From Myxococcales bacterium (GTDB taxonomy: Bacteria > Myxococcota_A > Polyangia > Polyangiales > Polyangiaceae): a stretch of 46,180 nucleotides of DNA. Positions 17,832 to 26,606 of the stretch are shown here, in pieces (within the stretch, counting starts at the first letter, position 1; every line of letters begins with the position of its first letter). The notes below the pieces were generated by a model, which did not search any database, was not told the DNA's origin, and was given only the letters and a program-made list of their open reading frames with translations. The stretch covers positions 1 to 46,180 of the forward strand of contig JAJZQG010000041.1 of assembly GCA_021847645.1 (NCBI GenBank), written 5' to 3'. Position numbers and translations under genes: made by a program.

Positions 17832-18629
17832 ATGCCCTACGTCGAAACCACGGTTGGCCGCTTGTTCGTGCAGACCTCCGGCCAAGGCCCCACCGTCGCC
17901 TTGTGGCCTTGCCTGTTGGGCGACGGCGGCATCTGGCACGCGCAAGTACGGGCTCTCGCGACGCGCGCACGCACGGTGGTGGTCGACGGACCCGGGCACG
18001 GACGCAGCGGGGCGCCAGCAGCAAGCTTCACGCTCGAGCAGTGCGCCGATGCTTGGGTGCAGGTGTTGGACGCCACAGGCGCGGACGAGCCCGCAGTGTT
18101 CGCAGGATTGTCCTGGGGCGCCATGGTGGCGATGCGCGTGGCCATTCGCCACCCGGCACGCGTGCGTGCGCTCGCCCTTTTCAGCGGCATCGCGACCGCA
18201 CCGCAGCGCCCCGCTCGTATGCGCTTCGCCGCCTTCGCCGCCCTGCTCCGAACCGTCGGCGTCGCGCCCTGGCTCGTCCCGCGCCTCGTCGACATGATGG
18301 TGTCGCCCTCCTGCAGCCCCGCGTCTCGCGACGCCATCACGCGCATGTTCGCCCGCTGCGCCAGCCTCGATCGCACAGCCTTGTATCGGGCCGCCCGCGC
18401 CGTGCTCGTCGAACCCTCGCACATCCTCGGCGAGCTCCCACGCGTGCAAGCACCCGCCATGGTCTGCGTCGGCGCCGACGACCGTGTCACCCCCGTGTCC
18501 TGCGCGCGGCGCATCGCCCAGGCGCTGCCCCACGGCCAGGTTCATGTCATCGAGCGCGCCGGCCACCTGCTCGCCCTCGAGGCGCCCGACGAGGTCAGCG
18601 CACGCATTGCTGGCGCGCTCGACGGCTGA
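17832..18629 (+). CDS. Alpha/beta-fold hydrolase
   Basis: A 265-residue alpha/beta hydrolase with all catalytic residues in place: Ser94 in the GLSWGA nucleophile elbow, an Asp in GADDRVT (about residue 217) and a His in RAGHLL (about residue 244). The VVVDGPGHGRS segment is the usual strand-turn after the oxyanion region. The sequence resembles 3-oxoadipate enol-lactonase and general esterase members, but the substrate cannot be assigned. It is divergent from the rluA-type gene (82 bp between starts) and convergent with the envelope protein gene ending at 18651. Confidence 0.88.
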   Translation: MPYVETTVGRLFVQTSGQGPTVALWPCLLGDGGIWHAQVRALATRARTVVVDGPGHGRSGAPAASFTLEQCADAWVQVLDATGADEPAVFAGLSWGAMVAMRVAIRHPARVRALALFSGIATAPQRPARMRFAAFAALLRTVGVAPWLVPRLVDMMVSPSCSPASRDAITRMFARCASLDRTALYRAARAVLVEPSHILGELPRVQAPAMVCVGADDRVTPVSCARRIAQALPHGQVHVIERAGHLLALEAPDEVSARIAGALDG

Positions 18630-18650
18630 CCGACGGATCCGGCAGCTCCG

Positions 18651-20120
18651 CTAGAAGATTCCCGACCACCCGATGCCGAACGCGGGCGCGCTGGTGCCGT
18701 TTCGCGCGCGGCTCACGGCGATGACTCCCGCTTCCGGACGACCATACCGGAAGGGATTGGACGCGTGCGCCTTGGGCGACGAATCGGCCGTGATCCACCA
18801 GGCCATCGCCCCGCCGAGCACCGCCCCGCCCATCGTCGATGCAACCCACGCCCGCTGGCGCGCCTCGCCCACATCTTCGCCGATGAGCAGCGGGCTTGCG
18901 ACCGCCGCCACGGACAGCGCTCCGAGCCCTGTCCCCACGTCAACCATGAGCACGCGCGACACCGAGCCGTGATCGAATTGCCGCGCGATCGCGCCGGCCA
19001 CCACCACCCCGCCGATCGCGCCGTAGCCCATGCCTTCGTAGGGTGTCGTGCTCGTGGTTCCGCGCACCAGCAACTCGGTGCCCGCGCCGAACCCCATGCC
19101 GAGAACACCACCCGAATGCGCGATCGCCGCACCCGCGTCGCCCATCCCGCGGTAGCTGAGCGAGATCGACGCCAGCGTCAATCCCCCCAGACCGCTCACC
19201 AGTCCCCAGGTATAGCGATCCGATTCGGGCTGCACGTTGCGCCCGCGAGCCAGCAGCAGGCCGCCTGCGGTGGGCCACACCGTGCCTGCCGACAAGTACC
19301 AGGCGTCGCCCACGCCCACGTTCCACTCCTCGGCAACGATGAGCGAGGCGCCCACGCCGATGCCCGTGCCAAGCGCCAACAGCGGATAGGTCAAGCGCGC
19401 GTCATCGGAACCGCCGGACTTCTGCAGGGAGTAGCCCACGAATCCGCCGAGCACGGCGGCGTTCACCGCCAGGATCGCCCTGCCCTCGGACCGCGCCCGC
19501 TTGCCGTGCGGCCGGACCGCTTCCGCCTCGCCCTCTTCCTCCATCCTGGGCTGCGCTGACTTGGGTGCCTTGCCTCGCCCTGCCAGAACCAGGTCCCGAA
19601 GCATGACCACCGCGCGCACGTGCAGGTCGGCAGGGTCCACCAGCTCCACCCGCGACAACGCGATGTTCGATCCCGCGGGCACCACGATGATCCGCAGCAG
19701 CCACTTGTCGCCGTCGATCTCGAGGCGCGGAGACACGACCCAGTGGTCTCGGTCGATGGCTCGCTTGACGAGCTGGCTCTCGCTCGCAAACGACGCGCTG
19801 TCGTGCGCCGTGTCCGCCAGCTCGACCGACAACCCGAGGTCCTGCGCCGCGTCGCGAAGCACCGCGTCGAGCTCTCTGGCGCGCTGTTGCAGGATGCCGT
19901 CGGTGAGGCCTGGCAGGCGCAGCGCCAGGGCCGAGGGCAGCTCACCGGTCGGCGTGAGCGTCGGAAGGATCTCGGCACCGGGTTGCTCGTCGGTCGGCGG
20001 CTTCGCACCGCCGTCCGCAGACGCGGCGGCCGCGGGTGCAGGCTGCGCGGAGGCCCCATGCGCTGCGAGCAACGCGACCACGGACGCGCAGATCGCCCCG
20101 AGTCGCGCGTGCGCGCCCAT
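18651..20120 (-). CDS. Exported envelope protein, function unknown
   Basis: A 489-residue protein with a signal peptide (likely cleaved after HGASA, about residue 25) and an Ala/Pro-rich linker. A region of about 150 residues follows that could fold like a periplasmic lipoprotein-assembly or OMP accessory domain. The second half (about 220-480) is a run of Gly-rich, weakly hydrophobic segments such as GLVSGLGGLTLASISL, which suggests membrane association. I recognise no family. The gene starts 3 bp after the stop of the upstream beta-barrel gene, so the two are almost certainly co-transcribed and may act together. Confidence 0.75.
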   Translation of the reverse strand: MGAHARLGAICASVVALLAAHGASAQPAPAAAASADGGAKPPTDEQPGAEILPTLTPTGELPSALALRLPGLTDGILQQRARELDAVLRDAAQDLGLSVELADTAHDSASFASESQLVKRAIDRDHWVVSPRLEIDGDKWLLRIIVVPAGSNIALSRVELVDPADLHVRAVVMLRDLVLAGRGKAPKSAQPRMEEEGEAEAVRPHGKRARSEGRAILAVNAAVLGGFVGYSLQKSGGSDDARLTYPLLALGTGIGVGASLIVAEEWNVGVGDAWYLSAGTVWPTAGGLLLARGRNVQPESDRYTWGLVSGLGGLTLASISLSYRGMGDAGAAIAHSGGVLGMGFGAGTELLVRGTTSTTPYEGMGYGAIGGVVVAGAIARQFDHGSVSRVLMVDVGTGLGALSVAAVASPLLIGEDVGEARQRAWVASTMGGAVLGGAMAWWITADSSPKAHASNPFRYGRPEAGVIAVSRARNGTSAPAFGIGWSGIF

Positions 20121-20123
20121 GGC

Positions 20124-21689
20124 TCAGAACATCACGACGCCGTTGACCCACAGGTCAATGACGTTGACGTCATCGACCTTGAAGCGCCTGCCGACGCTGT
20201 TGATCGTGGGACGGTAGTTCGGGTTGGGAATGCCGGTGGTCGAGTAGGATCTCGAGCCCGCCACGGTGGAGATGTTCTGGCACGGACCAGCCTTGGACGC
20301 GTCGTTCTTCAGGTCCGGGTTGCACGGCTGGTCCATCGTGATGAAGTGCCCCTGCACATAGGTGTAGCCGGCCCCGATCTGGAACTTGACGTACTCTCCC
20401 GCCTGCCAAGTGGCGCTGCCCATCGCGGCGAACGTCCCGTGCGCCTGCACGTCGGTCAGCCCCGTGAAGTAGACCTTCTGCGACGACAGATCGACCACCG
20501 AAGGCGTGGTCGCCGCGGTCGCGGAATCGGGGTTGCGCTGGTACGACGCGTAGTTGGGGCGACGAATCGAGGGCGCGTCGGAAGAGCCGAGCGCATCGAA
20601 CAGCTCGGAGTAGTCGCGGCCTTCCGAGCGGTAGGAGCCCTGCGCGCGCAGGTCGAAGGTCAGCCGCTGGAACTGCTCGCGGTTCTCCCAGGGAATGATC
20701 TGCATGCCCATGATCATCCAACCCTCGAGGGGCGGATGATTGACCAACGAGCCCTGAAGGTCAGTCAGGCCGAAATCGCTGCTGGACGTCGGGAACTCGA
20801 ACAGGGCGCGGAAGCCGCCGTAGGGCTCGATGTACTTCACGCGGCGCGACACGATCGTGTGCAACTCCAGCCCGGTCACGCCCCGGCTCACGCCCGGCTG
20901 GCGCTCCCCACTCTGCGTGCCCTCGAGCTGCCAAGTCTGCCCCGTGCCGTCCGTATACGAGCTGTCGCCAGCCACACCGTTGCGGTTGACGTCGGACGGG
21001 TACGCGCACTTGACCTGCGGGCCCGGCTGGTTGACGCCCGCGGTGGAGTCGCTGCAAGCGTGCATCGGCTCGCTGACGTTGAAGCGGCCTTCGATGCCGA
21101 CCAGCCAGGTGGGCTTGGTCGAGTCGCGCGCCTGGTTGAAGATGTCGGCGTCGAGGCCGACGGCCAGGTACTCGATGCCGCTGCGCTTGGGCGAGCTGAA
21201 CGGAAGGCGGAAGAGCTGCTCGCCCGCGCCTCCCGCCAGCACGACGGATTGAACCTTGTCGCTGCCATCGAGCCCCTTGAGATCTCGCGAGTCGCTCAAG
21301 ATGATCGGCATGCGCAGGTACAGGGCGATGTCGTGGTACAGGCCCACGTCGATGCGCGTGTTGAGACGCGAGATCGACTCGTTGTAGGCCGCCACGTTCA
21401 TCGTGTCCGCCGTGTAGCCGCCGGTCGACAGCCCCGGCTGATCGATCGACGTCTCGCGACGGATGTTCGCGCTCTTCCAGGTGTGCTGGTAGCCGAGCGT
21501 GATGTTCAAGTCGAACGGGTCGTTGCCATCGAACGCGTCGATGACGTTGGTGATCTCACCCGGTTCTTCCAGCACTCGAGGCTCGGTAGCCTTGGTGGGC
21601 TCGTCCGCGAGCGCGGGGGTAGCGATCAGGAGCAACGCGAGTGCGCCGAGGGAACCACAGCTCGTTCGCACAATGAGGGGCGTTTTCAT
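20124..21689 (-). CDS. Predicted outer-membrane beta-barrel protein
   Basis: A 521-residue protein with a signal peptide (MKTPL start, cleavage after ALA, about residue 29). It is rich in alternating amphipathic strands with aromatic residues and ends in VNGVVMF; a terminal Phe is the usual OMP assembly signal. Polar loops contain several Cys and Asn/Gly-rich turns. It is therefore probably an outer-membrane barrel, possibly a porin or transport-related protein, but no specific family is evident. ATG at 21689 is preferred; an in-frame start at 21704 adds five residues. It precedes the exported protein gene at 18651-20120 by 3 bp. Confidence 0.78.
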   Translation of the reverse strand: MKTPLIVRTSCGSLGALALLLIATPALADEPTKATEPRVLEEPGEITNVIDAFDGNDPFDLNITLGYQHTWKSANIRRETSIDQPGLSTGGYTADTMNVAAYNESISRLNTRIDVGLYHDIALYLRMPIILSDSRDLKGLDGSDKVQSVVLAGGAGEQLFRLPFSSPKRSGIEYLAVGLDADIFNQARDSTKPTWLVGIEGRFNVSEPMHACSDSTAGVNQPGPQVKCAYPSDVNRNGVAGDSSYTDGTGQTWQLEGTQSGERQPGVSRGVTGLELHTIVSRRVKYIEPYGGFRALFEFPTSSSDFGLTDLQGSLVNHPPLEGWMIMGMQIIPWENREQFQRLTFDLRAQGSYRSEGRDYSELFDALGSSDAPSIRRPNYASYQRNPDSATAATTPSVVDLSSQKVYFTGLTDVQAHGTFAAMGSATWQAGEYVKFQIGAGYTYVQGHFITMDQPCNPDLKNDASKAGPCQNISTVAGSRSYSTTGIPNPNYRPTINSVGRRFKVDDVNVIDLWVNGVVMF

Positions 21690-21806
21690 GGCCTTCGCGC
21701 ACATGTCCGTGTGCCGGACGCTACCGGTCCCAGGGAGCGGGTGTCAATGCGTATGGCGAGGCGCGACCGCTTGCCGCCGAAACGCGGCCGATTCCCGCCC
21801 GCCCGG

Positions 21807-23192
21807 TCACTGCGGAGGACGGTTCGACGGCGCGTCGATCAACGGCATCGTGGGCCGGCCCTCTTCGTCCGGCTCCTCGTCGGCTCGCTCGTCGTAGGAA
21901 ACGGCCGGGAAGATCTCCGCGGTCACGTCGTAGCTGTCGATCGCCTCGCGCGCCGATCGCAGATCGCGAGAGGTCTGGTCGAGACGGTCCGCGAGCACCC
22001 CGAGGAACTGCCAGAGCAGCTTGACCGCCATCTCGTGCTCGGTGCGCAAGATGTCGAAGAAGTCCGCGCGCCGAATGGCGATGATCTCGCTGGGGCCGTC
22101 GCTGGTGACCGTGGCCGACCGAGGCAGCGCCCGGATCAGCGCCATCTCGCCGAAGTGCTCCCCCTTGCCCAGCGTCGTGAGCAAGGCCTCGCCCTTGGTC
22201 ACCCGCACCTCGCCCGACAACACGATGAACAGCTCGTCGCCCCGGTCGCCCTCCTGGATGACGACCTGGCCCGGCGCGTACGGGCGCACCTCGACGACCT
22301 GCAGCACGCGCAGGATTTCCCTCTCCGACAGGCGCGAGAACAACGGCATGCCCATGAGCACCTCGCGCTTGAGCGCCAGGCGACGAGCCCGCTCGCCGTC
22401 CACCGCCGTGCCCTCTCCAATGCGGATGAGCACCGCGGTGATGTTGTCCTTGCCCCCTTGCTCGTTGGCAAAATCGATGAGCCGACGAACCGCCACGTCG
22501 CCGTCGATCTCGTCGAGCCGCGTGCTCAGCTCCGCCTCGGTCGTCAGGTAGCCGTGAAGACCGTCGGAGGCGAGCACGATCTGGTCGCCCGGAATCAGCT
22601 CGAAGGACAGCGTGTCGACCTCGACCTGCTCGTAGACTCCCAGGGCACGCGTGATGGCGTGCTTCTGCGCGACCTTCTCGATCTGGTCGCGCGAGAGCTT
22701 GCCACGCTTGATGAGCTCGTTGATGACCGTGTGGTCCTCGGTGATCTGGCGGCAATCGCCGCCGCGGTACAGGTAGATCCGCGAGTCCCCCACGTGCGCG
22801 ATGAAGGCGCGGTTGCCGTGCACCAGCGTCAGCGACAGGGTCGTGCCCATCCCCCGCTTGGACGCGTCCCTGCGCGCCTCTTCGTGGATCCGGGCGCACG
22901 CTCGCTGCACCGCGTACTCTAGGAGGTTGAGCACCTCCTTGATGGTCACCTTGGACGCGCCCTGCGCCCCGGTCGAGAAGTCGTCGAGGATGGCCCGCTC
23001 TCGCTTGATCTCCTCATGGATCGTGCGTACCGCCAGCGCGCTCGCGATCTCTCCGGCCGCGTGCCCGCCCATGCCGTCCGCCACGATGAACAGCCCCAGC
23101 TTGCGGTCGACCAGGTAGTTGTCCTCGTTGTGGTCGCGCCGCCGGCCGACATCGGTCAGCGCATGGAATCGGACCGCTTCCTGCAAATCCAT
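21807..23192 (-). CDS. PP2C phosphatase fused to cyclic-nucleotide-binding domain
   Basis: A 461-residue cytoplasmic fusion. Residues 1-260 are a PP2C/PppA-type Ser/Thr phosphatase with the metal-binding motifs RRRDHNEDN, VADGMGGHAAG (Asp39), HVGDSR, SDGL and KDNIT, all intact. Residues about 285-410 are a cyclic-nucleotide-binding-type domain (PLFSRLSE, IQEGDRGDELFIVLSG, FGEMALI, RSATV). The last 60 residues are a flexible acidic tail. The fusion suggests that phosphatase activity is gated by a nucleotide or by the domain's fold. It lies downstream of another cNMP-domain gene on the same strand (74 bp gap). Whether cAMP or cGMP binds is not decidable from sequence. Confidence 0.92.
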   Translation of the reverse strand: MDLQEAVRFHALTDVGRRRDHNEDNYLVDRKLGLFIVADGMGGHAAGEIASALAVRTIHEEIKRERAILDDFSTGAQGASKVTIKEVLNLLEYAVQRACARIHEEARRDASKRGMGTTLSLTLVHGNRAFIAHVGDSRIYLYRGGDCRQITEDHTVINELIKRGKLSRDQIEKVAQKHAITRALGVYEQVEVDTLSFELIPGDQIVLASDGLHGYLTTEAELSTRLDEIDGDVAVRRLIDFANEQGGKDNITAVLIRIGEGTAVDGERARRLALKREVLMGMPLFSRLSEREILRVLQVVEVRPYAPGQVVIQEGDRGDELFIVLSGEVRVTKGEALLTTLGKGEHFGEMALIRALPRSATVTSDGPSEIIAIRRADFFDILRTEHEMAVKLLWQFLGVLADRLDQTSRDLRSAREAIDSYDVTAEIFPAVSYDERADEEPDEEGRPTMPLIDAPSNRPPQ

Positions 23193-23266
23193 CAGCTACC
23201 GTCCTGTAAGACGCGCAGCATAACCAAACGCGTCGCCTGGCGCGAGCACCCACGCACGACAACAAG

Positions 23267-24292
23267 TCACGCGCGACGTCCCGCCGTGTTGCGAACGTCC
23301 TCGACCGAAGACGGGACAGCGGCCACCCGGGCGACGGCGACGTGGTCGGCTGCCACGCTCTTGACCGGACGCGCGTCGAGAAGCGCCTTGAGGTCGCCAA
23401 CCTCCTGCCGCAGCTCGGCCAATTCGGGCTCCGTGCGGCCCGCCGGCTGCGCGGCGGAGGCTTGCTGCGCCCTCAACTCCCGCATCTCCTTGAGGATCGT
23501 CTCGATGTTCACTTCGTTCTTGAGGTTGACCTTGAAGTCCGTCTCCGCTTCCTTGCGGTCCTTGGCGGCCTGACGGTTCTGGCTCATGACGATCAACGGC
23601 CCCTGCAGGGTCACCACGATCGCCAGCACCAGGTTGAAGAACTGATAGGGGTACGCATCGGGCGGGTGCCCGGGAAACACGCCAGGCACGTTGACGAGCA
23701 CCCACAGCGCCACCACACCCGCGACCACCAGGATGAACGACCAGCTGCCGTTGAGCTCGGCGACCCTGTCGGCCAAGCGATCCGCCCAGCCCAGCCCCCG
23801 CTCGAACTCCTCGATGACGTTGCGTGCCGCCCGCTCGCTGAGCATCGCGTTGGTCTGGCGCAGACGCTCGGACATCGTCCGCAAGATCGCCATGGCCGCG
23901 CGAGGACGCTTCTCCAAGTAGGCGGTGAGCACGTCGCGGCCCAGCTCCAGCAGCACCGTCGGAGTCTGCGCCTGGGCGCTGGCGCTCCTGGGCTTGTCGT
24001 CGAACAGCGCCACCTCGCCGAAGTAGGCCCCCACCGATAGGTCGGCCAGCGATACCCGCGTGGCCTGGTCTCCCGGAAGGTGGATGTTCACCGTACCCTC
24101 GGCCACCAGGTACATCGCGTTGCCCGCATCGCCAGCCTCGAACAACAGCTCGCCGGCCGCCAGCCGCCGTTCGGTCAGACCCGACGCGAGCTCCTCGAGG
24201 TCCTGATCGCCGAGGCTCTCGAACATGGGGATGCTGCGCAGCAGGTCGATACGGTTCACGGCAGGCAAGTGTCGCGCGGGACGGGGCGACAT
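23267..24292 (-). CDS. cNMP-binding/DUF1003 membrane protein
   Basis: A 341-residue protein. Residues about 20-135 form a cyclic-nucleotide-binding-type domain (LLRSIPMFESL, LFEAGDAGNAMYLVAEG, FGEVALFDDKPRSASA). Residues about 175-270 match DUF1003, with two transmembrane helices around SWSFILVVAGVVALWVLV and FFNLVLAIVVTLQGPLIVMS, followed by the characteristic QNRQAAKDR segment. The C-terminus contains a short coiled coil. ATG at 24292 is used; a GTG at 24259 (VNRIDLL) is an alternative that starts right at the cNMP domain. It is in the same transcription unit as the PP2C-cNMP gene. Ligand and effector unknown. Confidence 0.85.
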   Translation of the reverse strand: MSPRPARHLPAVNRIDLLRSIPMFESLGDQDLEELASGLTERRLAAGELLFEAGDAGNAMYLVAEGTVNIHLPGDQATRVSLADLSVGAYFGEVALFDDKPRSASAQAQTPTVLLELGRDVLTAYLEKRPRAAMAILRTMSERLRQTNAMLSERAARNVIEEFERGLGWADRLADRVAELNGSWSFILVVAGVVALWVLVNVPGVFPGHPPDAYPYQFFNLVLAIVVTLQGPLIVMSQNRQAAKDRKEAETDFKVNLKNEVNIETILKEMRELRAQQASAAQPAGRTEPELAELRQEVGDLKALLDARPVKSVAADHVAVARVAAVPSSVEDVRNTAGRRA

Positions 24293-24392
24293 GCAACGTG
24301 GTCCGATCGAGCCGTCCGGCCGCCGCACGCGAGCAGCTCTCGCGATGCGCCGTCGTTGTGCTAGACGACGGGCCGTGGTGGACCAGGAACAG

Positions 24393-25319
24393 ATGAGCCG
24401 GGATCAAGTCTTCGAAGCCCTCGAAAGAGCGGCGCTCGCGGCCGAGGGCCACGCGGTGGAAACTTCCTCGGGGGTGCTCAGCGTGACGGTGTTCAGGGAC
24501 TCGGCGGCGCGCGAGCCCGCCCTGGTCAAGAGCCTGGTCGAGCGCGTGCTCATGGGCCCGGACCCGGAAACCGGCCTCGACGCGCTGCTCACCTTCGGTG
24601 CGCTGGGCGGGATCCTGCCCGAAGTGCACGCGCTGGTGGGGTTCGGCGACGGAGAATGGCGTCACAAGGACGTGTGGAAGCACACCAAGCAGGTCGTGCG
24701 GCAGGCCGTACCGCGGGTGGAGCTGCGGTGGGCCGCGCTGCTGCACGACATTGGCAAGATCCGCACGCGCACGATCTCGCCCGACGGCGAAGTGCACTTC
24801 TTCGGGCACGCCGAGGTGGGCGCGCGGATGTTCGACAAGATGGAGCGCAGGCTCGGCCTGTTCCGCGCCGAGCCGTCGCTGCAGAAGACCGTGCGCTTCC
24901 TGATCCTGCACCACCTGCGGGCCAACCAGTACGAGGACTCGTGGACCGACAGCGCGGTGCGCCGTTTCGCCCGCGAGATGGGCGCGGAGCTCGAGAACCT
25001 GATTTGCCTCGCCCAGGCCGACATCACCACCAAACGCGCCGAGAAGAAACGCCGGGGCCTGCGCCAGATCGACGAGCTCGCCAAGCGCATCTCCGAGCTG
25101 GCGGCCCTGGACGCCATCGTGCCGCCGCTGCCGTCGGGCGTGGGCAACTTGATCATGGAGGCCTTCGGGCTGCCCCCGTCGCGCTTGATCGGGGACATCA
25201 AGCGTGCGCTGGAGCAGGCGGTGGACGCGGGCGAGGTTCCGGGGCACGAGCCCGGGGAATTCTATGTGGAGTTCGTGCGGGCGAACCGTGCCCGGTTCGG
25301 TCTGCCCAAGGATCGGTGA
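24393..25319 (+). CDS. HD-domain protein resembling CCA-adding enzyme C-terminus
   Basis: A 308-residue metal-dependent phosphohydrolase. The HD motif (LLHDIGK, His118-Asp119) is preceded by DVWKHT and followed by GHAEVGARM and ILHHLRA. Together with GGILPEV upstream, this order matches the HD tail of bacterial tRNA nucleotidyltransferase (Cca). The catalytic nucleotidyltransferase head (about 200 residues, GGxxRD and DxD) is absent, so it cannot add CCA on its own. In Cca the HD part has phosphatase and 2',3'-cyclic phosphodiesterase activity, a reasonable guess here. ATG at 24393 is used; an upstream GTG at 24375 is an alternative. It is followed by yggX. Confidence 0.85.
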   Translation: MSRDQVFEALERAALAAEGHAVETSSGVLSVTVFRDSAAREPALVKSLVERVLMGPDPETGLDALLTFGALGGILPEVHALVGFGDGEWRHKDVWKHTKQVVRQAVPRVELRWAALLHDIGKIRTRTISPDGEVHFFGHAEVGARMFDKMERRLGLFRAEPSLQKTVRFLILHHLRANQYEDSWTDSAVRRFAREMGAELENLICLAQADITTKRAEKKRRGLRQIDELAKRISELAALDAIVPPLPSGVGNLIMEAFGLPPSRLIGDIKRALEQAVDAGEVPGHEPGEFYVEFVRANRARFGLPKDR

Positions 25320-25387
25320 TGCGAGGCTGGCGGTCGCCGGCGAGCTGTGCCAAGCAAGGGTGACCGCAAGCAGAAGGAGAACGCACC

Positions 25388-25672
25388 GTGTCGGAACGCA
25401 TGGTCAAGTGCAAAATGCTCGGCAAGGAGCTGCCAGGGCTCAAGAGGCCGCCGTACAAGAACGAGCTGGGACGCAAGCTGTACGAGGAGGTCTCCGAGGA
25501 GGCTTGGCGCACGTGGCTGCAGGAGTCGGTGCGGATCATCAACACGTATCGCGTGGATCTGGGCACGCCCGAGGGCCAGAAGTTCATGCTGGAGCAGACG
25601 GCGCGCTACTTCGGGTTCGAGGAAGGGGACCTGGTGCCCACGGCCTGGACGCCGCCGAAGGACGGAAGCTAG
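25388..25672 (+). CDS. yggX: YggX-type Fe(II)-trafficking / oxidative damage protection protein
   Basis: A 94-residue protein with the YggX signature: a conserved Cys in MVKCKMLGKELPGL, then PPYKNELGRKLYEEVSEEAWRTWL, INTYRVDL and a FFEG/EEGD-type end. The family is small and cytoplasmic. It is linked to iron trafficking and to protection of labile Fe-S proteins from oxidants. The Fe-S-rich complex I operon begins 0.9 kb downstream on the same strand. Start ATG at 25388 fits the family. A hairpin with a T-rich flank follows the stop. Confidence 0.9.
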   Translation: MSERMVKCKMLGKELPGLKRPPYKNELGRKLYEEVSEEAWRTWLQESVRIINTYRVDLGTPEGQKFMLEQTARYFGFEEGDLVPTAWTPPKDGS

Positions 25673-25702
25673 GGGCATCCCATCCACGGATCCTTCCGTT
25701 TT
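25662..25702 (+). terminator. Putative terminator after yggX
   Basis: ACGGAAG at 25662-25668 pairs with CTTCCGT at 25693-25699. The loop is 24 nt and TTTC follows (TTTT across 25699-25702). It straddles the yggX stop codon and lies in the 130-bp convergent gap before the HAD gene. The long loop and short T-tract lower confidence. Confidence 0.35.
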
Positions 25703-25802
25703 CATAGATGGAGGCGCGACACGCCGTCGTGCCCCGCTTCGCGAGGCGTGGCCGCGCTGGGACCGGCGGAGGCGGGACGATGTTCGGCTCGGCGGCTCGC
25801 GC

Positions 25803-26471
25803 CTATCGGAGCAGGCCGATGCTCACCAGCGCTGCGCGCACCTCTCTCGCCGGCCCCGCCTCGGGGCGCACCACGAACGCCCGCCAGCCCCGCTCGGTCG
25901 CCGCCCGCACGTTCTCGTCCCGGTCGTCGAAGAACACGATCTCCTCGCCGCTGGCCCCGGTGGCCTCCTCGTACAGCTCGTAGATCCACGGGTCGGGCTT
26001 CATGACGCCGGCCAGGTGGCTCGCGTGCCGGTAACGGAACAGCTGCAGCGTGGGGAACTTGAGCGTGTCGCGGAACACCAGGTCCCAGTGGTGCCCACAC
26101 GTATTCGACAAGCACCCGAGCCGGTGGCCCCGCTCCTGCAGCTCCCGCACCACATCCTCCACGCCCTCGTACTCTCCCTCCATCCACGCCACCGAGAGGC
26201 GTTCGGCCTCCGCGGCGCTGAACCGTCCCCCCATGGCGTCGGCCCAGCTGGCGAAGAACTCGCGATCCCGCAGCGTGCCCACTTGCCAGTCCACCATCAG
26301 CCTGGTGGCTTCTTCTTGGCGCGGCCGATGTCGCGGCACCCTCCACGGAACCCGCGCCAGCCGTGCCGCACGCTCGAGCGTGGACGACACGCGGATCACC
26401 ACGCCGCCCAGATCGAAGGTCACAAGCGCGCGCGGCAGGGCGTTGTCGGGCATCCCAGGTCTTGTTTCCAC
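25803..26471 (-). CDS. HAD-superfamily hydrolase
   Basis: A 222-residue HAD phosphatase of the epoxide-hydrolase/YihX-like subgroup. Motif I is TFDLGGVV (nucleophile Asp; the usual second Asp is a Gly, as in the FDLGG variants of this subgroup). Motif II is CLSNT, motif III the MKPDPWIY lysine, and motif IV VFFDDRDEN. An alpha-helical cap lies between motifs I and II (about residues 45-105). It probably removes phosphate from a small metabolite; the substrate cannot be stated. ATG at 26471 or 26453 (MPDNALPR) is possible. It is divergent from nuoA, with 135 bp between. Confidence 0.88.
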   Translation of the reverse strand: METRPGMPDNALPRALVTFDLGGVVIRVSSTLERAARLARVPWRVPRHRPRQEEATRLMVDWQVGTLRDREFFASWADAMGGRFSAAEAERLSVAWMEGEYEGVEDVVRELQERGHRLGCLSNTCGHHWDLVFRDTLKFPTLQLFRYRHASHLAGVMKPDPWIYELYEEATGASGEEIVFFDDRDENVRAATERGWRAFVVRPEAGPAREVRAALVSIGLLR

Positions 26472-26499
26472 GGCGGCCCCCTGCGTTCAAGCCTCGTGA

Positions 26500-26528
26500 T
26501 TGACAGCCTACGACCCTACGACTAGGGG
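26500..26528 (+). promoter_or_regulatory. Candidate -35 box before nuoA
   Basis: A perfect TTGACA stands at 26500-26505 in the 135-bp gap between the HAD gene and nuoA. The following -10 region (around 26521-26528, ACTAGGGG) is a poor match, so this is only a candidate for the nuo promoter. The start codon of nuoA has a good AAGGAG Shine-Dalgarno. Confidence 0.25.
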
Positions 26529-26606
26529 GATTACGTCCGCGTCGCGATGGGGCCTGGCCGGCCCTCTCAATTCCGCGCGGATTTCGAGCCCAAGGAGCGT
26601 TCTCCC

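Noticed and set aside
19620..22922. 1100-codon plus-strand open frame
   Set aside because: It is opposite to three coherent minus-strand genes and translates to an Arg/Val-rich protein with no motifs.
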